From the NCBI GenBank assembly GCA_021790385.1, contig JAJYDW010000024.1, positions 1 to 51,816 on the forward strand: 51,816 nucleotides of DNA, written 5' to 3'. Source of the DNA: Planctomycetota bacterium (lineage in GTDB: Bacteria > Planctomycetota > Phycisphaerae > WQYP01). A program made the translations under genes and the position numbers. The notes beneath the pieces are model-generated. The model had not been told where the DNA came from. It worked only from the letters and a program-made list of their open reading frames with translations, and did no database searches. Positions 26,516-35,540 of this stretch are shown piece after piece; the stretch's first letter is position 1; every line of letters begins with the position of its first letter.

Positions 26516-29500
26516 GCACGCTCTGGACCACCCCGCAACTTGCTGCCATTGGACACCTCCAGGGCGATATGCTGGTTATGGCCGGGGCCGGATCTGGTAA
26601 AACAGCCGTCCTAGCTCGACGTTGCGTTAATCTTGTTACCCAGCAGCACAACCCGTGCAGTGTCAATGAATTGCTGGTCGTAACTTTCACCGACGCCGCC
26701 GCCAGCGAAATGCGTGGCCGCATTGCCGCGGCGCTTCGCCAAACCGCCGGCACTCTGGCCCGCGCACGCCCACATGATTCCCGGCGACTTCTGGAACAAA
26801 TTGCCCTGGTGGACCAGGCTCAGATTTCCACCCTCCACAGCTTTTGTGCCACCACTCTGCGCATCTGGTTCCATCAATGCAATCTTGATCCATCTTTTCT
26901 GGTTCTTAACGAACATGAAGGCCACCTTCTGTTTTCTCAGGCCTTGCAAACCGTGCTGGATCGCTGGCTTTCGTCCAGCGATCCTCCCGCGCAACAACTG
27001 GCCCAGTTCTTTGACATTTATGCCAACAGCAGCATCCGCCAACTTCAGGAGTTTGCCGCCCGCATGGAACGCACCTGGGAATTAACACCCAACCCCCGTT
27101 CATGGCTCGCCAACATCCAACGTATGGCTCAAGACAGCACCGCAGCCTCTATTCCGCCGCTGTTTCGGGCGGCGCAAACCGTTATTTTGAAGCTGGCCGA
27201 TACCATCGCCCCCATCATCAACCGGCCACCTCTTGACGCCGATCCCAACGGACAAATGCACAGCGCCATGTCCAGCCTTTATCAAAAGCTCTGCTCCTCC
27301 GCAGATGCTCTTAACACCTTGCAACCCGATGTCTGGCCACGCGTAGAGCAGACACTCATCGGCTTTCAATGGCCAGCCATCCGTTTTGCCCGCAACCTGC
27401 CGGATGATCATGAAGCCCGCCGTTTCAAAAAAACCATTTACGATCAGATCGCCAAGCAGTTCAAAGCCCTGCAAAAAAACCTCTTCCCGGTGCCTCTTAG
27501 CACCCTGCAGCAGTGGTATCAGCAGTTGGGCATTCTCACGCTCTCCATGCTCGATTTTTATGCCGAAGTTCATCAGGAATTTGAAACACGCAAGCAGGCT
27601 GCAGGGCGCCTGAGCTTTGCCGATCTGGAACGTCGCCTGCTGGAGGCCCTCCAGACACCTTGCAGCCCGGTCGCTGCTGATCTTCAGCGCCGCTATCGCC
27701 ACGTGCTGGTTGATGAGTATCAGGACATCAATCCCGTACAGCAGGAAATTCTGACCAGGATTTGCCGGTCCGATTCTCCCGACAGTTTTTTTATCGTCGG
27801 CGATGCGTTGCAAAGCATTTATGGCTTTCGCGGTGGTGAGCCACGCCTGTTTCTGGATCGCGCTAAGGCCCTGCGCGATTCGCCATCTTCCCAGAACCGC
27901 GTCCTCGAAATGACCGAAAATTTCCGCACCCTGCCCAATTTGCTCGATGCTATGAATCTCATTTTCCAGCAGCTTTTTACCCTGTTACCTGCCGATGCGG
28001 GCGTGGCCAACCTCCCGCCTCTCCGCCACGGCCGCCCGGCACCGTCCGCCTCTCCCAACCTGCTTATGGGCAGCCCTGTCGAACTGCTGGTGGTTGTCAG
28101 CGAATCTAGTTCTTCCGCCGCCCACACCGCCGCCCCACCGCCCCCGGACGATGTTGATCCAGAGGATGCCGAGGCTGACGATGCTGCCGACGCTGATATT
28201 TCAGACCTGACCAAAGCGCACAAGGAAGCGGTTATCCTTGTGGATCGCATTCACCAGCTTATGAGTAAAAACACCCTCTCCCCGGCCCTGGACAAAAAAC
28301 CGGGTAAAATTATCTTCAGCGATATTGCCGTTTTACTGCGCAGCCCCAGATTTCAGGCCCAGGAATTCGTCCGCGTGTTTCTGGAAAATGGTATTCCCGC
28401 GCAATGTACCATGACCCAGGGTTATTTTGCCGCCCCAGAAATACAGCAAATACTCGCGTTGTTGGATATTATTGATAATCCATTTCAGGATATCGCCCTC
28501 GCCTCCACCCTCCTGGGGCCGCTGGGCCGCTTTTCTTATGATGATCTGACCGCCATCCGTATGCAGTTTCCACCTTCCCGACAGGTGCCGTTTCACCAGG
28601 CTGTGTTTCGGGCCATGTTTCAGCCTATAACAGGTCCAGTCTCCACGACCGTCAATCCCGTCGAGTTATCTCAACGACTCAAAACTTTTTTTCAGAAATT
28701 AGATGGCTGGCGCTCTGCCATACGCACTCTGGGCGTCCCGGAGGGCTTGGCTCGCCTCTACCAGGAATGCGGCCTGCTCATCTGGTCCGCCGGCCTGCCT
28801 CACGGCCGACAACGCGTTGCTAATCTGCAGATGCTTTACCAGCGGGCACTGGAGTTTTCCCGCTTCCAGCGTCAAGGTTTGGGGCAATTTCTGGCCTTTC
28901 TACGCGACCTGCAAAATCAGGATATAGATCTGGGCACCGCACCGGTAGCAACCGCCGGTGATGATGCCGTCCGCATCATGTCCATCCACAAAAGCAAGGG
29001 GTTGGAATTTCCCATCGTCATTGTGGCAGGCTTAAGCACCAGATTTAACCAGCGCGATACTCAGGGCGATTACCTGGTGGACCACGACCACGGCCTTGGA
29101 CTGCAATACAAAGACCTCCAGACCGGATGTCATTGGCCTTCGCCACAATTTCAAGCCATACGCACCGCGGTCAATAACCGCCGGCTTGCTGAAGAAGCCC
29201 GCCTTCTATACGTAGCCATGACCCGTGCCCGCGACCAACTCATCCTGGTCGGTTCTGTTTCCACCAAACCCGATGTTGCATGGAAACCCCCGGCCCCTGG
29301 GACTGCCGCCCGCTGCCCGCTGGATTGGATTGCGCCCATTTTTGCCGCCAATACCAGTTGCTTTGCAGATGGCACGCGGGCTATGATCACCGTTATTCAA
29401 CCCGCTGCTGCCCGGCCCCGGTCCACCGCCTCTACTGCGGCGACGACCACCCTCGATCAGGCCCACGCCTCCACTCTGCTCCAAATGCTCTCGAATGGCC

Positions 29501-30321
29501 GGTTTGAAACGGCCTCAGCCACACCGTCTTCAAGTACGCCCGCACCCGCAGATTCACAGGTTCAGGCCCTTATCGCCAGGCTTACCAGCACGTATGCCTG
29601 GCAACCACTGACCATGTTACCCGCCGTAACCAGGGTAACGAAATTAAAATCACACCTCGCTGCCGCCGAGGATGAATCTCCCGCCGCGGAACTTATCACG
29701 GCCGAGCATCCTCCAGGCGTTCCACTGCCCGCAACAGCCGATAGCCCCGCCATTCAACGGGGTATTGCTACCCACCGTTTCCTGCAATTGCTCGATTTCA
29801 CCCAGCCCCTGGACCTTGCTGGAATTGACCAGCAGTTAGCCGCCCTGGTAAACCGGCGACTGCTGTCCACACAGGACGCTGACCTGATTGACCTTGCGGG
29901 CGTAGCCTGGATATTTCACACGCCCATCGGCCGGCAGATCACCGCGCTTGCCACTGCGCCACGCAATGCCGATCAACCCGGCAGTAGCCGCATTTATCGT
30001 GAACTTCCGTTCCTGTGGTCCATGGAACCGCATCTTCTCGCCGGCTCGCCGGATAATTGCACTGCCATTGGCACCAACGCCGCAGATCGGGTGCTGGTAC
30101 GCGGTGTTATTGATCTGCTGCTGGTAACGCCCACAGAGTTGCACCTGGTCGATTACAAAACCGATGTGGCTTCGCTAATACAGGCCCGCATGCCCATGTA
30201 CACCCGCCAACTGCGATATTACGCCCAGGCGGTATCCGCCATTCTTGGTCGTCCTGTAACCCATGCCACACTGCTGTTTCTCTTTGCCCAAACCGCCGTG
30301 CCCATCACCCTGCCTTCATAA
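26512..30321 (+). CDS. addA: ATP-dependent helicase/nuclease subunit A
   Basis: AddA (1,269 residues) is the UvrD-like helicase and second nuclease of the AddAB complex. Walker A is MAGAGSGKT (23-31), followed by LVVTFTDAAASEMRGR, Walker B VDEYQDINPVQ, the GDALQSIYGFRGGEP motif and the late LLYVAMTRARDQLILVG. The C-terminal nuclease has HLVDYKTD. An acidic low-complexity insert with DDVDPEDAEADDAADAD lies near residues 540-560, which is not a usual family feature. Translation is probably coupled to addB through the ATGA overlap. Confidence 0.95.
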   Translation: MSTLWTTPQLAAIGHLQGDMLVMAGAGSGKTAVLARRCVNLVTQQHNPCSVNELLVVTFTDAAASEMRGRIAAALRQTAGTLARARPHDSRRLLEQIALVDQAQISTLHSFCATTLRIWFHQCNLDPSFLVLNEHEGHLLFSQALQTVLDRWLSSSDPPAQQLAQFFDIYANSSIRQLQEFAARMERTWELTPNPRSWLANIQRMAQDSTAASIPPLFRAAQTVILKLADTIAPIINRPPLDADPNGQMHSAMSSLYQKLCSSADALNTLQPDVWPRVEQTLIGFQWPAIRFARNLPDDHEARRFKKTIYDQIAKQFKALQKNLFPVPLSTLQQWYQQLGILTLSMLDFYAEVHQEFETRKQAAGRLSFADLERRLLEALQTPCSPVAADLQRRYRHVLVDEYQDINPVQQEILTRICRSDSPDSFFIVGDALQSIYGFRGGEPRLFLDRAKALRDSPSSQNRVLEMTENFRTLPNLLDAMNLIFQQLFTLLPADAGVANLPPLRHGRPAPSASPNLLMGSPVELLVVVSESSSSAAHTAAPPPPDDVDPEDAEADDAADADISDLTKAHKEAVILVDRIHQLMSKNTLSPALDKKPGKIIFSDIAVLLRSPRFQAQEFVRVFLENGIPAQCTMTQGYFAAPEIQQILALLDIIDNPFQDIALASTLLGPLGRFSYDDLTAIRMQFPPSRQVPFHQAVFRAMFQPITGPVSTTVNPVELSQRLKTFFQKLDGWRSAIRTLGVPEGLARLYQECGLLIWSAGLPHGRQRVANLQMLYQRALEFSRFQRQGLGQFLAFLRDLQNQDIDLGTAPVATAGDDAVRIMSIHKSKGLEFPIVIVAGLSTRFNQRDTQGDYLVDHDHGLGLQYKDLQTGCHWPSPQFQAIRTAVNNRRLAEEARLLYVAMTRARDQLILVGSVSTKPDVAWKPPAPGTAARCPLDWIAPIFAANTSCFADGTRAMITVIQPAAARPRSTASTAATTTLDQAHASTLLQMLSNGRFETASATPSSSTPAPADSQVQALIARLTSTYAWQPLTMLPAVTRVTKLKSHLAAAEDESPAAELITAEHPPGVPLPATADSPAIQRGIATHRFLQLLDFTQPLDLAGIDQQLAALVNRRLLSTQDADLIDLAGVAWIFHTPIGRQITALATAPRNADQPGSSRIYRELPFLWSMEPHLLAGSPDNCTAIGTNAADRVLVRGVIDLLLVTPTELHLVDYKTDVASLIQARMPMYTRQLRYYAQAVSAILGRPVTHATLLFLFAQTAVPITLPS

Positions 30322-30399
30322 ACTGCTCGCCGTCTAACTCATAAAACGCGCACGGGATATTCCCACGCCACATGCAGGCCTGACTATCTCTTCGCCTGC

Positions 30400-31236
30400 T
30401 CATTTGTTGTGCGGTGGAGGTGCCGCCGCCCCCACCGGTGTCGCCACATCAAAATTGATCGGCAGCAGCCCCAACTTCTGGCGCGCGGCATTGCAGGCCG
30501 CCAGCACCAGCGGCATCTGCCGCGCCGAAATATACCGCACCTTGCCATCCGCAAAGGCCAGTGGCCCGGGCTTGACCGGCTCTTGATCATTCACAAACAG
30601 CACAATCAATTGCGGGAGCAAAGCCTTGCGGCCCGGACGATTGATATGCGTAAGGCCAGCACCCGTGTAGCGATAATCACTGTTTTTGCGCACCAGCGTA
30701 GCCAGCAAGGATGGCTTCATCGTTTTATAGTTCTTGGGCAAAACCAGGGACTGTAGCTCCAACGTCGGATCACTTAGCGTAGTTCCGTTGATCACCCCGC
30801 TTCGCACCAGCACGGATAAGTCAGGCGGAAAATCATGGTGATGCTGCCTGGCCCACATCCGACAGGCCGCCACAATTTCTCTCATTCGCGTATGCTGGGT
30901 TACCTCCAGGCCCTTGCGCACATTGATGGCACTAAACGCGAAAATCCCCACCCCGCCCAGCATGGCCAACAGCCCCAGCCACCGCCCCAGAATCGGATGT
31001 TGATGCACATTCACTTGGTAAATCAAGGCCCCGGCACCGACAAAAAGTGCCAGCATCGCCAAAATCAACACTGTTACCGATGGTGGATGATCTGATGACG
31101 CGGGATACCGCCATAGCATCAGCCCCTCCAGCAGCACACAGATCGCCGCAATAATGGAAAGCCAGTTCACCGGCCTGCGCAGCAGCTGCACACTGGTATC
31201 TGCCCGGCTCATGTTGGATGTAATTCGCTGATTCAT
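30400..31236 (-). CDS. Membrane protein of unknown function
   Basis: A 278-residue protein I cannot name. It has three hydrophobic segments in the first 110 residues (WLSIIAAICVLLEGLMLW, VTVLILAMLALFVGAGALIY, WLGLLAMLGGVGIFAFSAI), then a soluble C-terminal domain. That domain includes a late VLFVNDQEPVKPGPLAFADG segment reminiscent of the prepilin-like H-X9-DG tails common in Planctomycetota, but the His is absent. The start at 31236 is chosen from several in-frame candidates with weak ribosome sites. It is monocistronic, between addA and nadC. Confidence 0.65.
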   Translation of the reverse strand: MNQRITSNMSRADTSVQLLRRPVNWLSIIAAICVLLEGLMLWRYPASSDHPPSVTVLILAMLALFVGAGALIYQVNVHQHPILGRWLGLLAMLGGVGIFAFSAINVRKGLEVTQHTRMREIVAACRMWARQHHHDFPPDLSVLVRSGVINGTTLSDPTLELQSLVLPKNYKTMKPSLLATLVRKNSDYRYTGAGLTHINRPGRKALLPQLIVLFVNDQEPVKPGPLAFADGKVRYISARQMPLVLAACNAARQKLGLLPINFDVATPVGAAAPPPHNK

Positions 31237-31417
31237 GCCAGTGATTATAAACCGGCCGCAAACCCACGGGTAGCCGCTCCCAAAAGCATCCACACTACCG
31301 CCGCAGGATCACTAATACTCGTGTCAATCCGGCTGCACTTGCAGAATCCTTGCAATGGGATACCTTGGCAAAAAGTGAATCACCGGGACGCGATTTCGTG
31401 CATCAGGAGATTTCCCC

Positions 31418-32335
31418 TTGCTATCCCCTCCACCTATTGATGATGCTATAAACACCCTCATTCGCCTGGCCATCCGCGAAGATCTGGGAGGTTTGCCTGG
31501 TGAACCGCTGGCTATCGACCGCACCGTGCAGTTGGCGATACCGAAATCAATTATGGCCACAGCCACTATCGTGGCCAAGAAGGGGGGGATCATCTCCGGC
31601 CAGTTTCTGCTGCCGGCCATTCTCCGCGAATATGGTTGTTCCGCGAACATCAACATACATATTCTCGATGGCCAGTTTGCCGCAGCCGACACCGCCATTG
31701 CCACACTGCAAGGTCCGGCCCACAGCCTGCTTTCCGCCGAGCGGGTGCTGCTGAATTTTATCAGCCGGCTTTCCGGCATAGCCACGCTGACCAGACAATA
31801 CGTAGACCTGGCACGTGGGTCCGGCACCGGTCCTGTACCAGCTATCTGCGACACACGCAAAACCACCCCCGGATGGCGCGTCCTGGAAAAATATGCCGTG
31901 CGCTGCGGCGGCGGTGTGAATCATCGCATGGGTCTTTACGATGGCGTCATGCTCAAAGACAATCACATCGCCGCGCTGCAATCCGCCCGAACCACTGGCG
32001 AAACCCTGGCCGTGATTACCGCGCGCATCCGTAAAAGCCTGCCGCCCTCCATCATCCTCTGGCTGGAAGTGGATACCTTAGCGCAGCTCGCCGATGTTCT
32101 GCCCGCTGGCGGTGCGGATATTATTTTGCTGGACAATATGCCCGTAAGCAATATGGCCCAGGCCGTCATCATGCGCAATACTTTGGCACAACGCGGCCAT
32201 CCCCTGCTGGAAGCCTCCGGTGGCATCACGCTGGAAAATCTCCCGGCGGTTGCGGCCACTGGCGTAGACCGCGTGAGCATCGGGGCGCTGACCCATCATG
32301 CCGTTGGTCTGGATGTATCCATGGAGTTTTCATAA
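31418..32335 (+). CDS. nadC: Nicotinate-nucleotide pyrophosphorylase (carboxylating)
   Basis: NadC (305 residues), also called quinolinate phosphoribosyltransferase, forms nicotinate mononucleotide from quinolinate and PRPP in de novo NAD synthesis. The family core is plain: DTRKTTPGWRVLEKYAVRCG, GGGVNHRMGLYDGVMLKDNH (adjacent pieces), LLDNMP and LEASGGITLENL. The start is a TTG: AGGAGA lies seven bases upstream, and the next ATG is too deep in the fold. birA begins directly after the stop codon. nadA and nadB are not in the window. Confidence 0.96.
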   Translation: MLSPPPIDDAINTLIRLAIREDLGGLPGEPLAIDRTVQLAIPKSIMATATIVAKKGGIISGQFLLPAILREYGCSANINIHILDGQFAAADTAIATLQGPAHSLLSAERVLLNFISRLSGIATLTRQYVDLARGSGTGPVPAICDTRKTTPGWRVLEKYAVRCGGGVNHRMGLYDGVMLKDNHIAALQSARTTGETLAVITARIRKSLPPSIILWLEVDTLAQLADVLPAGGADIILLDNMPVSNMAQAVIMRNTLAQRGHPLLEASGGITLENLPAVAATGVDRVSIGALTHHAVGLDVSMEFS

Positions 32336-33361
32336 ATGATTGACAGCCTTGACCGCAGTGCTATTTCCAATCTCGCCCGGAAAATTCTCGCCCACCTGGT
32401 TCAACGCCAGCCACAATCCGTCAGCCATCTGGCCCATGAATACCAATGCTCACCGCGGCTGATTCTTGCCGCTATCGAGGCTCTGCAAAATACCGGCTGC
32501 CTGCTGGAACATCTGCCGGAGGGCATCCTGCTGTGCCAAAGCCATTGGACCTGGTGGCGCAGCGCGTTGGAAGATATCAGCAGCCAGCGCGGCACCATTC
32601 TGGGCCGCCACGTGCTGGCCTACGAATCCACCGGCAGTACCAATGATGTTTGCCGGCAGGCAGCAGCTCAGGGCCGCCCCAAACACGAAACGCTGGTGGT
32701 CTTGGCGGATCAGCAATCCGCCGGCCGCGGCCGCCAGGGGCATCGGTGGGAAGCTCGCCGAGGCCAATCTTTGCTTTTATCCGTGCTGTTGCCGGCAGAT
32801 CAAAATCTTCACGCGCAAAGTGTTACCCTCTGTGCAGCCATCGCCTGCGCCAGGTCAATTGAGCGCTTTACACATCATCCCGTTCATCTGAAGTGGCCCA
32901 ACGATGTACTGGTGGCTGGACGAAAAATTGCCGGCATCCTGGTGGAAACCATTCCCGCCGGACCGGCCAGACGATCAGGCTCACGGTCCTGCCCGGCGGT
33001 TATCCTCGGTATTGGTATCAACGTGACCCAGGACGTGGATGACTTTCCACCGGATCTGCAGACCAAGGCCGGATCCCTCCAGATGGTCTGCGGCCAAAAA
33101 GTGGATCGACTGGTGCTGGCCGCGGAATTGCTTGGCCAGATCGAACATTGCTGCCTGCCCGGCCTATCGCCCCAACATATTGCCGTTGAATGGAAAAGCC
33201 GCTGCCATCTGGTAAACCGTATGGTGCGCCTGACCCATCACGGCGTGGAGCTTCATGGCCGCGTAACCGACCTGGACCCCAGCGTCGGCCTGGTCATCAC
33301 CGATGCCCACGGACGCACGCACTTTGCCGACGCCGGAGCAACCAGCCTGGTCGAAACCTGA
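32336..33361 (+). CDS. birA: Bifunctional biotin ligase/repressor BirA
   Basis: BirA (341 residues) activates biotin as biotinyl-AMP and attaches it to carboxylase carrier domains. An N-terminal helix-turn-helix (about 15-65, SVSHLAHEYQCSPRLILAAI) suggests it also represses biotin genes. The catalytic part shows STGSTND (98-104), the ATP-binding GRGRQGHRW (130-138), KWPNDVLV and KIAGILVE, then a C-terminal SH3-like domain. The ATG follows the nadC stop without a gap, so translation is probably coupled. No biotin operon lies nearby. Confidence 0.94.
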   Translation: MIDSLDRSAISNLARKILAHLVQRQPQSVSHLAHEYQCSPRLILAAIEALQNTGCLLEHLPEGILLCQSHWTWWRSALEDISSQRGTILGRHVLAYESTGSTNDVCRQAAAQGRPKHETLVVLADQQSAGRGRQGHRWEARRGQSLLLSVLLPADQNLHAQSVTLCAAIACARSIERFTHHPVHLKWPNDVLVAGRKIAGILVETIPAGPARRSGSRSCPAVILGIGINVTQDVDDFPPDLQTKAGSLQMVCGQKVDRLVLAAELLGQIEHCCLPGLSPQHIAVEWKSRCHLVNRMVRLTHHGVELHGRVTDLDPSVGLVITDAHGRTHFADAGATSLVET

Positions 33362-33458
33362 CCCGGCCCCGGATGCCTTCCCCGGTTGAATCCCCCTGCC
33401 CGCCACCGCTGCTCCACATCCACTACCAAGCCATCCCATACCGTTTGCCCACGAAATC

Positions 33459-33507
33459 TTGATGTTTTCTTGATGTAAAACCGGCCATAATTGATGCGTC
33501 CCTGATG
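33459..33507 (+). promoter_or_regulatory. Phased TTGATG direct repeats, candidate response-regulator site
   Basis: TTGATG occurs at 33459, 33470 and 33491, and CTGATG at 33502. Members of each pair are 11 bases apart and the two pairs 32 bases apart, so all four lie on one face of the helix. This resembles the paired half-sites bound by OmpR/PhoB-type regulators such as KdpE. The promoter-proximal pair ends 11 bases before the TATAAT, where the -35 box would be, as in activator-dependent promoters. No numerical motif search was done. Confidence 0.55.
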
Positions 33508-33518
33508 CGGGCTCGGCG

Positions 33519-33524
33519 TATAAT
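33519..33524 (+). promoter_or_regulatory. -10 box of the kdp operon promoter
   Basis: TATAAT, a full consensus -10, lies 34 bases before the first start codon of the kdp operon. No -35 at 16-18 bases is present; the CTGATG repeat occupies that place. A start near 33531 would give a leader of about 27 bases. The lack of -35 together with the repeats suggests an activated promoter. Confidence 0.6.
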
Positions 33525-33557
33525 TTATGGTGCGTGAGCGTCTTACCGGAGCTATCC

Positions 33558-33653
33558 ATGTTTTGGGTATATCTATTTGCTGGTGTTGCCTTTTTTTTCA
33601 GTTGCTGGGGACTCCTGGCCCTTTGCCGCTATTTAATGGAGAACCGTTCATGA
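33558..33653 (+). CDS. 31-residue membrane peptide at the head of the kdp operon
   Basis: ATG at 33558 has GGAG six bases upstream. The product is MFWVYLFAGVAFFFSCWG, then LLALCRYLMENRS: one membrane helix of about 20 residues and a short basic end. Its stop overlaps the kdpF start as ATGA, the same junction as kdpF-kdpA, so the first three frames are coupled. It resembles KdpF in size and layout but not in sequence. A small accessory subunit or a leader peptide for coupling are the two readings; I do not know a named family for it. Confidence 0.7.
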   Translation: MFWVYLFAGVAFFFSCWGLLALCRYLMENRS

Positions 33654-33742
33654 ACGTGCTTTATTGGATCGGCGGGATTATTTCCGTATTGCTTGTCATT
33701 TACCTGCTGGTGGCGCTGCTTTTTCCGGAGAAATTTTCATGA
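33650..33742 (+). CDS. kdpF: Potassium-transporting ATPase subunit KdpF
   Basis: A 30-residue single-helix peptide, MNVLYWIGGIISVLLVIYL continuing to LLFPEKFS. KdpF is the smallest subunit of the KdpFABC K+ pump and stabilises the complex in the membrane. Length and the final PEKF match the family. GGAG lies eight bases upstream. The ATG overlaps the stop of the preceding peptide, and its own stop overlaps the kdpA start as ATGA. Confidence 0.88.
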   Translation: MNVLYWIGGIISVLLVIYLLVALLFPEKFS

Positions 33743-35511
33743 CGCCCAATGCCTGGCTGCAAATTGCCCTGCTTATAGGAACCGTACTGCTGCTGGTCAA
33801 ACCGGTCGGTGCCTATATGGCCTACGTATATGAAAACCAGCCAGTACCTGGCGTGGGCAGGGTTCTGGGGCCGATGGAACGCGGCATTTACCGCGTGTGC
33901 GGCATATCACCCCAACATCAGCAGGATTGGAAACGCTACACCGTAGCCCTGCTGTTGTTTAATCTGCTGGGATTTATGGCGGTGTATCTGCTGCAGCGGT
34001 GGCAGGGATGGTTACCATTCAATCCGGCCCAAATGCCCGCGGTAGCCCCCAGTTCCCTGGCTTTTAACACTGCAGCCAGCTTTGTTACCAATACCAACTG
34101 GCAGAACTACGCCGGTGAATCCACCATGAGTTACTGCACGCAGATGGCGGCATTGGCGGTGCAGAATTTTCTTTCCGCGACCACCGGCCTGACCGTTCTG
34201 GTGGCGCTGGTGCGCGGACTGGCCCGCAAAACCACCACTGAACTGGGCAGTTTCTGGGTGGATTTAACACGCAGCATGTTATACATCCTGCTTCCCCTTT
34301 CCCTGGTGCTGGCGGTGGTTTTAGTCTCTCAGGGCGTACCGCAAACCCTGGACAAATACATCACGGTGCATCTTGTGCAGCCATTTCATCAGGCCGGCTC
34401 ATCCGCCACAGCACCATCCACGCTCATCACCACCCAGACTATTGCCGTCGGTCCGGTGGCTTCGCAGGAAGCCATTAAAGAACTGGGAACCAATGGCGGA
34501 GGCTTTTTTAATGCCAACTCCGCGCATCCCTTTGAAAACCCCACCGGGTTGACCAATTTTCTGGAAGAGGTGGCCATTCTGCTGTTGCCGCTGGCGTTTT
34601 GCTACACATTTGGCCGCATGGTCAACGACACCAGGCAAGGCTGGGCCGTGCTGGCTGCCATGGTAATTTTACTGCTGGCCTTGATGATACCATGCGTCAT
34701 GGCCGAGCAAGCCGGTAATCCGTTGCTGGTCCGCTACTGCAACCAGCAGCCAACGCCACTGCAACCAGGAGGGAATATGGTGGGCAAAGAAGCACGGTTT
34801 GGGCCGGTCAACAGCGCCATTTTTGCCGCCGTGGCCACCGGTACTTCTACCGGCGCGGTGAACTCCATGTTCGATTCGTTTACCCCGCTGGGAGGGCTGT
34901 GCCCGATCTGGCTGATACAGCTTTCAGAAGTGGCCCCTGGAGGTGTTGGTTCCGGGCTTTACGGCATGTTGATGTTTGTGCTGATTACGGTGTTTATCGC
35001 CGGCCTGATGATTGGCCGAACGCCGGAGTATCTGGGTAAAAAAATCGAAGCCTTTGAAATGAAAATGGCGTCCATCGCCATTCTGGTGCCGCCGTCGCTG
35101 GTGCTGGTAGGCACCGCCGTGGCGTGCGTAACCGCCGCAGGACTTGCCGGTATCGCCAACCCCGGGGCCCATGGCTTTTCCGAAATGCTCTACGCTATGA
35201 CCTCGCAGGCCAACAACAACGGTTCCGCTTTTGCCGGGCTTAATGGCGATACCACGTTTTATAACGTACTTGGAGCCTTGCTGATGCTCGCAGCGCGGTT
35301 CTGGACAATCATTCCAACCATGGCCATCGCAGGTTCTCTGGCCCGCAAGAAGATTATTCCCGCAGGATCAGGCACTCTTGCCACGAATTCCCCTCTGTTT
35401 GTGTTTATTTTGATCGCCATCATTGTGGTGGTTATCGCCCTGACCTTTTTCCCGGCCCTGGCCCTTGGACCTATTGCCGAACAGATGCAGATGATGGCGG
35501 GCCATCGGTAG
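33739..35511 (+). CDS. kdpA: Potassium-transporting ATPase subunit KdpA
   Basis: KdpA (590 residues) is the K+ channel-like subunit of KdpFABC. About ten membrane helices are visible, with four selectivity-filter-like loops such as [37 protein letters not shown] (quoted in part: [12 protein letters not shown]), [13 protein letters not shown] and [13 protein letters not shown]. The start ATG at 33739 overlaps the kdpF stop; an upstream frame to 33664 would be out of the usual family start. kdpB follows after a TAG with AAGGAG before it. Confidence 0.96.
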   Translation: MTPNAWLQIALLIGTVLLLVKPVGAYMAYVYENQPVPGVGRVLGPMERGIYRVCGISPQHQQDWKRYTVALLLFNLLGFMAVYLLQRWQGWLPFNPAQMPAVAPSSLAFNTAASFVTNTNWQNYAGESTMSYCTQMAALAVQNFLSATTGLTVLVALVRGLARKTTTELGSFWVDLTRSMLYILLPLSLVLAVVLVSQGVPQTLDKYITVHLVQPFHQAGSSATAPSTLITTQTIAVGPVASQEAIKELGTNGGGFFNANSAHPFENPTGLTNFLEEVAILLLPLAFCYTFGRMVNDTRQGWAVLAAMVILLLALMIPCVMAEQAGNPLLVRYCNQQPTPLQPGGNMVGKEARFGPVNSAIFAAVATGTSTGAVNSMFDSFTPLGGLCPIWLIQLSEVAPGGVGSGLYGMLMFVLITVFIAGLMIGRTPEYLGKKIEAFEMKMASIAILVPPSLVLVGTAVACVTAAGLAGIANPGAHGFSEMLYAMTSQANNNGSAFAGLNGDTTFYNVLGALLMLAARFWTIIPTMAIAGSLARKKIIPAGSGTLATNSPLFVFILIAIIVVVIALTFFPALALGPIAEQMQMMAGHR

Positions 35512-35540
35512 TGGCTGGCAACTTTAAGGAGCATAAATAC

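Noticed and set aside
27100..27813. Minus-strand 237-codon frame inside addA
   Set aside because: Antisense to the helicase domain of addA with no motif of its own.
32401..32767. Minus-strand frames inside birA
   Set aside because: Shadows of a conserved gene with no independent signal.
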